A stretch of 64,000 nucleotides of DNA, taken from Deltaproteobacteria bacterium YD0425bin51. Lineage in GTDB: Bacteria; Desulfobacterota; Desulfobacteria; Desulfobacterales; YD0425bin51. This document shows positions 16,127 through 23,627 of the stretch, piece after piece. The translations under genes were made by a program, and so were the position numbers. Positions within the stretch are counted from its first letter, which is position 1. Each line of letters begins with the position of its first letter. Below the pieces are notes generated by a model. The model searched no databases and was not told where the DNA came from. It was given only the letters and a program-made list of their open reading frames with translations. The DNA is taken from assembly GCA_002753225.1 (NCBI GenBank), contig PDZS01000004.1, forward strand, positions 62,001 to 126,000, read 5' to 3'.

Positions 16127-18889
16127 TTATTTTTTAATGGTGAAGAGTTTTTCAATAAGCTGGGATTTCATTATATCCCCTTCAATTTTTAATTTCCCAG
16201 ATGTATAAGCTTTCATGGGACTTGATTTTCCTGTAAAAAGTTCCACAAAATCTGTATCTGATATTTTTAAAATACATGTAGCCTTTTCACCTGCTTTTTG
16301 TTCAACTTTGCAAGTTTGGTTTTTTATTGTAATAAGCCAATCTCCGCCATTTGATCCTGAAACATTAAATTGGAAAGTTACATCAATACCTTTGGCAGAT
16401 TCGGGTTTAAAAGTATCCGGAATTTTTTCAAAAAGCGTTTTAGGAGTTATTTCTTTTTCCCCCTCTTGTTTTGGTGTAACCTCATAAGGAGCAGGATGTT
16501 GAGTAGGAGCAAGAGCAATAAGAGCAAGTGTTGCATCTGTAACTTCTGTTGCTCCTGAAAGACTGTTTATTTTTGAAAAATTTTCATGGATTTCTTCAAC
16601 TGTTGGGATCTGTTTCATATCCCCTAGTTTTACAGGAGGAGCATTTAATACTGCACAACGGTTAAAATATCCCATACCAGCATTAAATATAGCGCCAGTC
16701 TCTTTGCATTGATCACTGCAAAGATATAAAACCATAGGTGCTACAAACTCTGGTTTCATTTTTTCAAAAATTTCAGGAGGCATAACATCTTCAGTAAGCC
16801 TGGAAGCTGCAAGAGGTGCTACTGTGTTAACTTTAATATTTGATGACGCACCTTCTATCTTAAGAGTATTCATAAGTCCTACTAAAGCCATTTTTGCTGC
16901 TGAATAATTGGTCTGGCCAAAATTTCCATATAAACCTGCTGCAGAACTTGTCATGATAATTCTGCCATAGCCATTTTTTTTCATAGCTTCAAAAGCAGGC
17001 TGGGTTACAAAATATGCTCCATTCAAATGAACAGATAAAACCGATTTCCAGTTTTCCTCATCCATCTTTAAAAAGCTCTTATCTCTTAAAATGCCAGCGT
17101 TATTTATTAAAATATCAACTTTTCCAAAATTATCTAAAGCAGTTTTAACTATGTTTTTTCCGCCTTCTATTGTTGCAACATTGTCGTAATTGGGAACAGC
17201 TTCTCCACCTAATGCTTTTATTTCTTCTACTACTTTATCAGCAGGACCTGCTGCTCCTTGTCCAGAACCATCCCTTGATCCTCCAAAATCATTTACAACA
17301 ATTTTAGCTCCTCGCTTTGCAAGCTCCAAAGCATATATTCTTCCTAGTCCACCGCCAGCTCCTGTAATAATAGCAATTTTGCCATCAAAGCTAATTCTGT
17401 CCTGCTCTTCTTTTTCTTTCTTTGCCATTTCTTCAGCAGCTCCAGGAACAGGGGCTGCTTTCCAGAAATATCCTGTAAATCCGCGTTGTTTATCTTCAAA
17501 TCTTTTCCTAAAAGCAAGCTTAACAGGAAGCCCAACTTTTAAATCATCCTGTCTGCAGTCTGTAAAGTCTGCCATAAACCTTCCTCCGCCTTCAAATTGA
17601 ATCATGCCGTATTGGTGAGGCGGGTCTATGGAAACAGCAAGCAGATCGCTTGTAAATGTTTTAATTTTTGCAGGTATATCGGAAAACTCATAATCATCTT
17701 GAGTTCTTATTGCTCCGCAGTTAGGATTTACGCATATATCCATCTTTGGAAACTGAGCAGTACCACATTTTCGGCATCTGCCACCGACAAGACCTAAAAT
17801 CATCTTACGTTTTCGCCAAAGCGTAGTCATTGCAGTCTGAGTGGGCGCTTCTGCACGGATACCTGACTCTGTCTGAAGCAATTCTCTGAATCTAAGCCAT
17901 TTGGGATAGTTATCTACTATTTCTTTATTTTTAATTGTCCCTTTAAATCCATTCCTTGGGGTTAGCTTTTTTATGTTTTCTGTTACCTGAAAATAAAGAG
18001 CATTTGCCCCTTGACCAAATGTTACCATTAAAATCCTGTCACCAGGTTTTGATTCTTCAAGGGCTTTAACAAGCATAAGCATACCATGTGCTGTACCAAT
18101 TTCTCCGCATACTTCGTGAAGATTATCTATTACTTTTTCAGAAGAAAGCCCTAATTTTTTTGCAATATTTTTTTGTTCTGCTTTGAAAATGCAAGGGAAA
18201 ACAAGTTTATCAACATCTGCTATAGTTAATTTTAATTTTTTAAGAAGTCCATAAACAGCCTCAGGTATTATTTTAGTAAAACCCTCGTCTCTCGCCCATC
18301 TTTCTTCCCAAACATAATCATATTTATTTAAGCTTCCGCGGAAGTGATCAACAAAATCATAGGAAACACTGTATGAACCTTTATATTCTGCTATAACATC
18401 CTTGTCTCCAACCATAACAGAAGCTGCTCCATCTCCAAACCACATTTCATAAAAATAGGCTGCTTTTGTTTCTCTTTTGTCGGCTGCTGTTACTAAAATA
18501 TTTTTTCTCTCACCGGCTAGTACCATATCTAATGCTGTAATTAAAGCTGTACTGCCTGCTTTTTGAGATGATGCAAAATCAGAAGCAATTATGTCATCTC
18601 TCATGTTTAAAGCTGTGGCAACAATACCCGCATTTTGTCTATCAGCAAAAGGGAATGTTGTAGATGAGAAAAGAATTGCATCTAGTTCATTTTTATTCTT
18701 TCCAATTATACAATCTTTTGATGCTGAAACTGCCATGGTAATGGAATCTTCATCCCAATTACACATGGAACGTTCGCCTTGAGCTACTGCAATAATAGCT
18801 GGAGCAAACCAGCCCATTGCCTGAAATATAGCCATACGGTCTAATCTAAGTCGTGGAATATATGCTCCATAAGAAGTAATACCAATCAT
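16127..18889 (-). CDS. Four-domain fusion: HMG-CoA-synthase-like, DUF35, SDR dehydrogenase, SCP2
   Basis: A 920-residue cytoplasmic protein. Domain 1 (1 to about 335) is a thiolase-fold HMG-CoA-synthase-like domain. Domain 2 (about 355-480) is a DUF35 zinc ribbon plus OB fold, with zinc ligands Cys372, Cys375, Cys386 and Cys391. Domain 3 (about 500-760) is a short-chain dehydrogenase of the MFE-2 type (TGAGGGLG 509-516, Ser648/649, Tyr662, Lys666). Domain 4 (about 810-920) is an SCP2 lipid-binding domain. In domain 1 the place of the HMGCS nucleophile reads DFASSQKAGS (104-113) with no Cys, and the usual FHQP His region reads FPCIF, so this half may be inactive or do other chemistry (retro-aldol, scaffold). 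GGAG precedes the ATG. Confidence 0.82.
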   Translation of the reverse strand: MIGITSYGAYIPRLRLDRMAIFQAMGWFAPAIIAVAQGERSMCNWDEDSITMAVSASKDCIIGKNKNELDAILFSSTTFPFADRQNAGIVATALNMRDDIIASDFASSQKAGSTALITALDMVLAGERKNILVTAADKRETKAAYFYEMWFGDGAASVMVGDKDVIAEYKGSYSVSYDFVDHFRGSLNKYDYVWEERWARDEGFTKIIPEAVYGLLKKLKLTIADVDKLVFPCIFKAEQKNIAKKLGLSSEKVIDNLHEVCGEIGTAHGMLMLVKALEESKPGDRILMVTFGQGANALYFQVTENIKKLTPRNGFKGTIKNKEIVDNYPKWLRFRELLQTESGIRAEAPTQTAMTTLWRKRKMILGLVGGRCRKCGTAQFPKMDICVNPNCGAIRTQDDYEFSDIPAKIKTFTSDLLAVSIDPPHQYGMIQFEGGGRFMADFTDCRQDDLKVGLPVKLAFRKRFEDKQRGFTGYFWKAAPVPGAAEEMAKKEKEEQDRISFDGKIAIITGAGGGLGRIYALELAKRGAKIVVNDFGGSRDGSGQGAAGPADKVVEEIKALGGEAVPNYDNVATIEGGKNIVKTALDNFGKVDILINNAGILRDKSFLKMDEENWKSVLSVHLNGAYFVTQPAFEAMKKNGYGRIIMTSSAAGLYGNFGQTNYSAAKMALVGLMNTLKIEGASSNIKVNTVAPLAASRLTEDVMPPEIFEKMKPEFVAPMVLYLCSDQCKETGAIFNAGMGYFNRCAVLNAPPVKLGDMKQIPTVEEIHENFSKINSLSGATEVTDATLALIALAPTQHPAPYEVTPKQEGEKEITPKTLFEKIPDTFKPESAKGIDVTFQFNVSGSNGGDWLITIKNQTCKVEQKAGEKATCILKISDTDFVELFTGKSSPMKAYTSGKLKIEGDIMKSQLIEKLFTIKK

Positions 18890-18904
18890 CTTTGGTTCTC
18901 CTTT

Positions 18905-21046
18905 TTAATTAATTTTAAAAATCTTTTGAATTAGTTGAGACTTCATTATATCGCCTTCAATTTTAAGCTTCCCTGATGTATAAGCCTGCATTGGAGTTGT
19001 TTTGCCATTCATCATATCTAAAAAATTTGCATCACCGATTTTGAGAATAGTAGTAGGCTTATCGTGAACGCCTGTTTTTACTGTACAGGTTCCCTCTTTT
19101 ACTATGCAATGCCATTCACCGCCTGAAGTACCTGAAATTACATATTGAAAAACAACGTCAATGCCTTTTGCAGAATCTGCATTGAAAGCTTTTGGCATGT
19201 TTTCAAAAACTGACTTCACAGAATCAAAACCGGTTTTTTGCGTAGGTTCTGCTTTTGCCTGTTCTTTGGGTTTTGGTGCTTCTGTCTTGGGTGCTGAAAA
19301 AACTGTAACTATATCCCCAACAAGATCATTTAATTGCCAGTATTCTTTTGCATCTTTAATTGAGCTTATTCTATCAATATTTGAAACTATATCTTCAACT
19401 GTAGGATATCCGCTATCTTTTTTAATAACTGTGCCAGGCCCTGTAACTACAGATGCTCTGCTGAATGCTCCCATTCCAGCGTTATAAATGTTTCCATTAA
19501 CCGGACATTTTTCTGAGCATAAATAAATAACCATTGGTGAAACAAGCTCTGGCTTTACCTGAGGAAGCAGATCAGGAGGAAATACATCTTCAGTAAGTCT
19601 GGACGCTGCAACAGGGGCTATGGCATTTACTTTGATATTATATTTAGCTCCTTCTATTTTGAGAGTGTTCATTAGACCAAGAAGACCCATTTTTGCTGCT
19701 GAATAATTTGTTTGTCCAAAATTACCAAAAAGTCCGGCTGCTGAAGTTGTCATAATAATTCTTCCATAACCATTTTCCTTCATAACAGCAAAAGCAGGCT
19801 GGGTTACGTAATAAGCCCCATTTAAATGAACATTTAAAACAGAATCCCAGTTTTCTTTCTCCATTTTTATGAAGCTTTTGTCTCTAAGTATCCCTGCATT
19901 ATTTATGAGTATATCAACTTTACCAAATGCGTCTATTGCTGATTTTACGATATTTTTTCCGCCTTCTATTGTTGCTACATTATCATAGTTTGCAATTGCT
20001 GAACCCCCAAGCGCTTTTATTTCTTCAACAACTTTGTCCGCAGGTCCTGATGCACCTTGCCCTGAACCGTCTCTTGTACCGCCAAAATCATTTACTACAA
20101 TCTTTGCTCCGCGTTTTGCAAGATCCAAAGCATATACTCTTCCTAAGCCTCCACCAGCTCCTGTTATTATGGCAACTCTGCCATCGAACATAATTTTTTC
20201 TTCTTTAACGTCGCCATATTCAAAAACACCAAAATCAATTACTGTATCACCAGTTTCAGCATTAACTGTTTTCCACAAAGCTTTCCCTTCCTCTATCTTC
20301 CATATCAATGTTTTTATAGATTTCCCAGGATATAGAGTCTTGGAGAAACGGCAGTCAAATCTTCTCACTTTTTCAGGCTGCCCTGGAATCAAGCTTTTAA
20401 TTAAAGCACGGCAAGCGTAGCCGTGTGTACATAACCCATGCATTATTGGCATTTGAAAACCAGACATTTTAGCAAACTCAGGATCAACATGAAGCGGAAA
20501 AACATCTCCAGATAGACGATAAATCAGAGGCTGATCTTTTGATGGGCTTCCTTCTACAACAAAATCAGGTTCTCTATTTGGAAACATTATTTCTTTTTTA
20601 GGTGCATTTTCACCCCCAAAACCTCCATCTAATCTGCTAAATATTGTAAGTCTACTAGTAAAGAGTTTTTTACCATTTGAGTGAAAAGTTTCGCTTTCAC
20701 CAACAACAAGGGCACCTTTTCCTGGACCTTTGTCATAGTAGTTTATAATCTTACCTTGAGTTGTCAATTTCCCTTCAGGCGGTATTGGATTATGGAAAAT
20801 AAGCTCTTGTTCGCCATGAAGGATGCCAGCCAAATTAACATTTGACTGGACTCCTATATGAGACAAAAAATCAAAAATTGCTGCAATAGAAAAGCTAGGT
20901 ATTACTTTTAAATCTTTTTCATAGCAATACTCTAGTTCATCAAAACCAGCTCCAACTCCTAAAGCGTACAAAGCAGCATCTTTCCAAGTGTACTCTCTGC
21001 TAATCGGACCAATCATTTTGCCAATTGCATCCATGTTTAATGCCAT
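18905..21046 (-). CDS. MFE-2-like fusion: MaoC enoyl-CoA hydratase, SDR dehydrogenase, SCP2
   Basis: A 713-residue protein. The MaoC/hydratase-2 double hot-dog (1 to about 280) has the hydratase-2 motif SGDVFPLH...PIMHGLCTHG (Asp181, His186). An SDR 3-hydroxyacyl-CoA dehydrogenase follows (about 288-540; TGAGGGLG and NYSAAK), then SCP2 (about 600-713). Together these hydrate and oxidise enoyl-CoA to 3-oxoacyl-CoA, as animal MFE-2 (HSD17B4) does, but with the order hydratase-SDR-SCP2 instead of SDR-hydratase-SCP2. The SDR-SCP2 half is closely similar to that of the next gene, so one arose by duplication. It follows tetR by 22 bases and precedes the HMGCS-like fusion by 15. Confidence 0.88.
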   Translation of the reverse strand: MALNMDAIGKMIGPISREYTWKDAALYALGVGAGFDELEYCYEKDLKVIPSFSIAAIFDFLSHIGVQSNVNLAGILHGEQELIFHNPIPPEGKLTTQGKIINYYDKGPGKGALVVGESETFHSNGKKLFTSRLTIFSRLDGGFGGENAPKKEIMFPNREPDFVVEGSPSKDQPLIYRLSGDVFPLHVDPEFAKMSGFQMPIMHGLCTHGYACRALIKSLIPGQPEKVRRFDCRFSKTLYPGKSIKTLIWKIEEGKALWKTVNAETGDTVIDFGVFEYGDVKEEKIMFDGRVAIITGAGGGLGRVYALDLAKRGAKIVVNDFGGTRDGSGQGASGPADKVVEEIKALGGSAIANYDNVATIEGGKNIVKSAIDAFGKVDILINNAGILRDKSFIKMEKENWDSVLNVHLNGAYYVTQPAFAVMKENGYGRIIMTTSAAGLFGNFGQTNYSAAKMGLLGLMNTLKIEGAKYNIKVNAIAPVAASRLTEDVFPPDLLPQVKPELVSPMVIYLCSEKCPVNGNIYNAGMGAFSRASVVTGPGTVIKKDSGYPTVEDIVSNIDRISSIKDAKEYWQLNDLVGDIVTVFSAPKTEAPKPKEQAKAEPTQKTGFDSVKSVFENMPKAFNADSAKGIDVVFQYVISGTSGGEWHCIVKEGTCTVKTGVHDKPTTILKIGDANFLDMMNGKTTPMQAYTSGKLKIEGDIMKSQLIQKIFKIN

Positions 21047-21068
21047 TTTTTTATCCCCCTTATAGCTT

Positions 21069-21704
21069 TTAGTTTTTTATTTTATCCTTTGAAAATGCAG
21101 GAATAAGGATAAATTTTAAAGTGTCTTTAACAACGCGTACATATTCTTCATGGGTTATATCTAACATTTCTCTAAAAAAATTTTCACCAGATATAAAATT
21201 TAGTATAGCATTTACAACTGCCAAAACCCTAGCTTTGGCCTCAACAGTTATATTCTGCTTATCAATAGCAAGTCCCATAGCAACAGCTATATTTGATATA
21301 TATTCAGGAACTTTTTTGTCTATTGAAGAGTCTTCACGGGTTTTAGTAAATGAACGGAAAAGAATAAGATTTGAAATGCAAGGATTAGAGAACAGATACT
21401 CGCACATTTCTTCAATTGAAACTTCAAGCCTTATATCTAAAGACTCACCTTTTACATTTTTTTCTACTTCATTTAGTTTGTATTGAATTCTTTCGTTTAA
21501 ATCTAATATTACAGCTTCATACAGGTCCCTTTTATCTCCCCAGTGGTAATGCATAGTTGATATATCTATTCCAACTTCTTGAGCGATCATTCGGGTAGTA
21601 GTTCCATGAAAACCATATTCTCCAAATAGCTTCTTTGCTGCTAAAAATATTTTAGCCTTCATAGAGTCAGGATTTTGGCGGGCTTTTTCAAGGGTAGAAG
21701 ACAT
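21069..21704 (-). CDS. TetR-family transcriptional regulator
   Basis: A 211-residue repressor-type protein. The N-terminal helix-turn-helix covers about 17-63 (AKKLFGEYGFHGTTTRMIAQ, then DISTMHYHWGDKRDLYEAV). The ligand-binding C-terminal domain is all helical. It is the first gene of the acyl-CoA operon, and its promoter overlaps a large palindrome, so self-regulation with release by an acyl-CoA or fatty acid is likely, as for FadR/PsrA-type TetR members. The ligand is inferred from the neighbours only. Confidence 0.88.
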   Translation of the reverse strand: MSSTLEKARQNPDSMKAKIFLAAKKLFGEYGFHGTTTRMIAQEVGIDISTMHYHWGDKRDLYEAVILDLNERIQYKLNEVEKNVKGESLDIRLEVSIEEMCEYLFSNPCISNLILFRSFTKTREDSSIDKKVPEYISNIAVAMGLAIDKQNITVEAKARVLAVVNAILNFISGENFFREMLDITHEEYVRVVKDTLKFILIPAFSKDKIKN

Positions 21705-21721
21705 TTTTATATGCCTTTCAA

Positions 21722-21782
21722 ATTTGTTTTTATTTATTCCATCATTTTATTCCATCAAATGATGGAATAAATAAAAACAAAT
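21722..21782. promoter_or_regulatory. Large palindromic operator
   Basis: Two perfect 26-base arms (21722-21747 and 21757-21782) flank a 9-base centre. Inside it the 11-mer TTATTCCATCA occurs at 21734-21744 and 21747-21757, and inverted at 21760-21770. The last two form a perfect palindrome with a 2-base centre. The three half-sites are spaced 13 bases apart. The position, 18-78 bases upstream of tetR and over its -10 box, marks this as the TetR binding site. Confidence 0.8.
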
Positions 21783-21787
21783 GTCAA
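21759..21787 (-). promoter_or_regulatory. Sigma-70-type promoter of the acyl-CoA operon
   Basis: On the minus strand TTGACA (21787-21782, perfect -35) is followed after 17 bases by CATCAT (21764-21759, 4 of 6 to TATAAT). The -10 box lies within the inner palindrome, so a bound repressor would block polymerase. Transcription would start near 21752, about 50 bases before the tetR ATG. Confidence 0.6.
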
Positions 21788-21858
21788 TAATTAATTTTTG
21801 AGTTTTTCAATTTTTTTGTGGATTACTAAATCATTACCTGTATATCACTACCTAATCT

Positions 21859-21990
21859 TTATGTCCCTAGGATATGCTCAAGACCTACATAGGGTAACAC
21901 ACCATTTATACTTGGCATATAGCTTTGACTAACTTTTTGGCAAATATCTTCAAATTTAACTTCTTTCCATCCTTCCATCATATTCCTCAT
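21859..21990 (-). pseudogene. hsdS: Truncated hsdS (type I restriction specificity subunit), N-terminal fragment
   Basis: A 43-codon frame whose likely start is at 21981 (GAGGA lies 5 bases before it). It encodes MMEGWKEVKFEDICQKVSQS and continues with PSINGVLPYVGLEHI before stopping. The opening WKEVKFEDIC and the phrase YVGLEHI are hallmarks of HsdS target-recognition domain starts. A real HsdS has about 400 residues, so this is a stub. It lies downstream of hepT/mntA, a usual place for hsdS in type I loci carrying a HepT/MntA insert. Confidence 0.6.
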
Positions 21991-21992
21991 AT

Positions 21993-22077
21993 TCTGAATC
22001 ACCGATTAAATCGATTAAAGGATTTCACAGCTTTTTTTCTGTGTAATCCGTGTCATCTGTTTAATCCGCGATTCAGA
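21993..22077. repeat. Imperfect long inverted repeat (MITE-like or REP-like)
   Basis: The left arm 21993-22030 (from TCTGAATCACCGATTAAA to TTTCACAG) pairs imperfectly with the right arm 22039-22077 (from CTGTG to GATTCAGA) around a T-rich loop of about 8 bases. The paired arms are about 38 bases with scattered mismatches. It fills the gap between the hsdS stub and the end of hepT. It could act as a hepT terminator, or be a mobile miniature repeat that disrupted hsdS. Confidence 0.6.
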
Positions 22078-22088
22078 CAATATTGTAT

Positions 22089-22463
22089 TCAGCTTTTTAT
22101 CTCATTTATTATTTTTTTTATAACTACTGCCATTTGTTCGACATGATTCACACAAACATCATAAATCGCTTCGGCATTCAGATCAAAATAATGATGGGTT
22201 ATAATATCTCTCATCCCTTTTACTTTTTTCCACTCAATCTGAGGATAGTTTGTTAAAACATAATGGTTTGTCACTTTATCAAAATTTTTTAGATTTTCAC
22301 CGATAGCAATTAATTGCATACAGATAGAATCCAATTTTTCCATACCCCAATCAGAATTTGTGAAATCATCACATGATTTTATGGGCTTAAATCTTTTTAA
22401 AATAGTCTGGGTTGCCTGATGAATCTGTTCCAATATTTCAAGGGCAAGTTCTCTGTCATACAT
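22089..22463 (-). CDS. hepT: HepT-like HEPN RNase toxin (DUF86)
   Basis: An all-helical HEPN-domain protein, the toxin of a type VII toxin-antitoxin pair. The R-x4-H-x-Y catalytic motif is present as RDIITHHY (Arg85, His90, Tyr92 from the chosen start). The ATG at 22463 is preferred to ones at 22481 or 22475: GAGG lies 6 bases before it and it overlaps the antitoxin stop by only a few bases, the usual coupled arrangement. About 124 residues is normal. Known family chemistry: MntA adenylylates the toxin at the motif Tyr. The gene looks intact. Confidence 0.85.
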   Translation of the reverse strand: MYDRELALEILEQIHQATQTILKRFKPIKSCDDFTNSDWGMEKLDSICMQLIAIGENLKNFDKVTNHYVLTNYPQIEWKKVKGMRDIITHHYFDLNAEAIYDVCVNHVEQMAVVIKKIINEIKS

Positions 22464-22746
22464 AAACAGCCTCATTGTCAATTCGCTGCTTTAAAAAACG
22501 ATTCATGTTGTCTCTGTAACTGACAATATCTACAGGCGCGTAAAGTTCATCTTCCAATTCCTGTTTGATACCGATAATATTTAATAAATCCTGTTTTCCC
22601 AAGAACACTACAATATCTATATCGCTTGTTTGAGTGTTTGTTTCCCTTACAACAGAACCAAAAATTCCAATCTTTAATATGTTGTATTTGTTTTGATTGT
22701 TATGTTTAAATTGTTGAAGAATATGAATGATTTCTTCTTTTTTCAT
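22456..22746 (-). CDS. mntA: MntA-like minimal nucleotidyltransferase antitoxin
   Basis: A 96-residue nucleotidyltransferase-fold protein with the full motif: Gly30-Ser31 followed by Asp42 and Asp44 (SDIDIVVF) and a third Asp73 in APVDIV. It is the antitoxin that transfers AMP to HepT. GGAGGG lies 5 bases before the ATG, and that ribosome site overlaps the last codons of the preceding gene fragment. It overlaps hepT by 8 bases. All catalytic residues are present. Confidence 0.87.
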   Translation of the reverse strand: MKKEEIIHILQQFKHNNQNKYNILKIGIFGSVVRETNTQTSDIDIVVFLGKQDLLNIIGIKQELEDELYAPVDIVSYRDNMNRFLKQRIDNEAVYV

Positions 22747-22748
22747 TT

Positions 22749-22877
22749 TTACCCTCCAATGTTTGCAACAATTTTAGCAAGGGCAATATGGATATTATTT
22801 GCTTCGGTTTCCAATTCCTTAATCTCTTCCCAAATTTCCCCAATGGGTCTGTATGCTTCGGCTTCGCTGACATGAAT
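22749..22877 (-). pseudogene. C-terminal remnant, probably hsdM (type I methylase)
   Basis: A frame read on the minus strand between two stops encodes EAYRPIGEIWEEIKELETEA and ends IALAKIVANIGG. It stops 2 bases before the mntA ATG. It has no start of its own and looks like the helical tail typical of HsdM proteins (a RPxxEIxxEIxxLE pattern). Together with the hsdS stub on the other side of hepT it fits the order hsdM-mntA-hepT-hsdS. The hsdM identity rests on about 35 residues and is tentative. Confidence 0.45.
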
Positions 22878-22892
22878 TTATCGAGTCAGAAT

Positions 22893-23627
22893 TTATAATT
22901 CTTTTAGAATTTTTCTCATAACTTCACCAGCACCTCCAGTTATTATATAATCACTTATCTTACCGGACAGAGGTGTTCTTTCTGGGTTTATTTCAATAAT
23001 TTTAGCACCAGAATTTTTTGCTATTATTGGCATAAATGAAGCAGGCTGAACAACTGCTGATGTCCCAATTACTATCATTAAATCACATTTAGACGATACC
23101 TCTTTGGAACGCCACAATGCTTCAGGAGGTATCATTTCACCAAAAAAAATACAGTCTGGCCTATAAATTCCGCTGCATTTACAACGAGGGGGAACAGTAT
23201 CTAACTTTATTTCGTTATAAGTTATTTTATTTTTGCATTTAAGACAGGTATAACTCACAAAATTCCCATGAAATTCAATTACATCAGTATTGCCTGCCAT
23301 CTGGTGGAGTCCATCTACATTTTGAGTTATTATAGTTTTAAGTTTTCCAATTTTTTCTAATTCAAAAAGACCGTTATGTCCGTCATTGGGCTTTGCTTTT
23401 TCTATCATATCTTTCATGGCAGAAAGAAGCACCTTCCATACTTTAGAAGGGTTTGACATAAAAGCGTCAATAGTTGCATATTCCATAGGATCAAATTTTT
23501 CCCATACTCCGCCTTTGCCTCTAAAAGGTGGTATTCCACTCTCAACTGAAATGCCTGCACCAGTTAACCCTACTATATTTTTAGATTGTTTAATGTCTAA
23601 AGCAGCTTTTTTAAATAATTCATCCAT
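22893..23627 (-). CDS. Sirtuin NAD-dependent protein deacylase (CobB type)
   Basis: A 244-residue sirtuin that removes acyl groups from lysines using NAD. Motifs: GAGIS 23-27, FRGKGGVW, QNVDGLH 102-108, catalytic His120 (FHGN), zinc ligands Cys128, Cys131, Cys149 and Cys151, and VIGTSAVVQPAS near the C-terminus. Length is typical of bacterial CobB. It overlaps the end of the metallophosphoesterase gene by 8 bases and is the third gene of an operon starting with the racemase-like gene. A role in reversing acylation caused by acyl-CoA metabolism would fit, but is inference. Confidence 0.9.
   Translation of the reverse strand: MDELFKKAALDIKQSKNIVGLTGAGISVESGIPPFRGKGGVWEKFDPMEYATIDAFMSNPSKVWKVLLSAMKDMIEKAKPNDGHNGLFELEKIGKLKTIITQNVDGLHQMAGNTDVIEFHGNFVSYTCLKCKNKITYNEIKLDTVPPRCKCSGIYRPDCIFFGEMIPPEALWRSKEVSSKCDLMIVIGTSAVVQPASFMPIIAKNSGAKIIEINPERTPLSGKISDYIITGGAGEVMRKILKEL

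Noticed and set aside
17190..17600. 136-codon plus-strand open frame, and a similar 128-codon one at 20034-20420
   Set aside because: Both lie antisense to the conserved SDR parts of the two paralogous fusion genes. Their similarity to each other is only the shadow of the duplicated coding strand.
21925..22146. 73-codon plus-strand open frame across the long inverted repeat
   Set aside because: It runs antisense through the hsdS stub, the repeat and the hepT end, with low-complexity Phe/Ile-rich content and no ribosome site.
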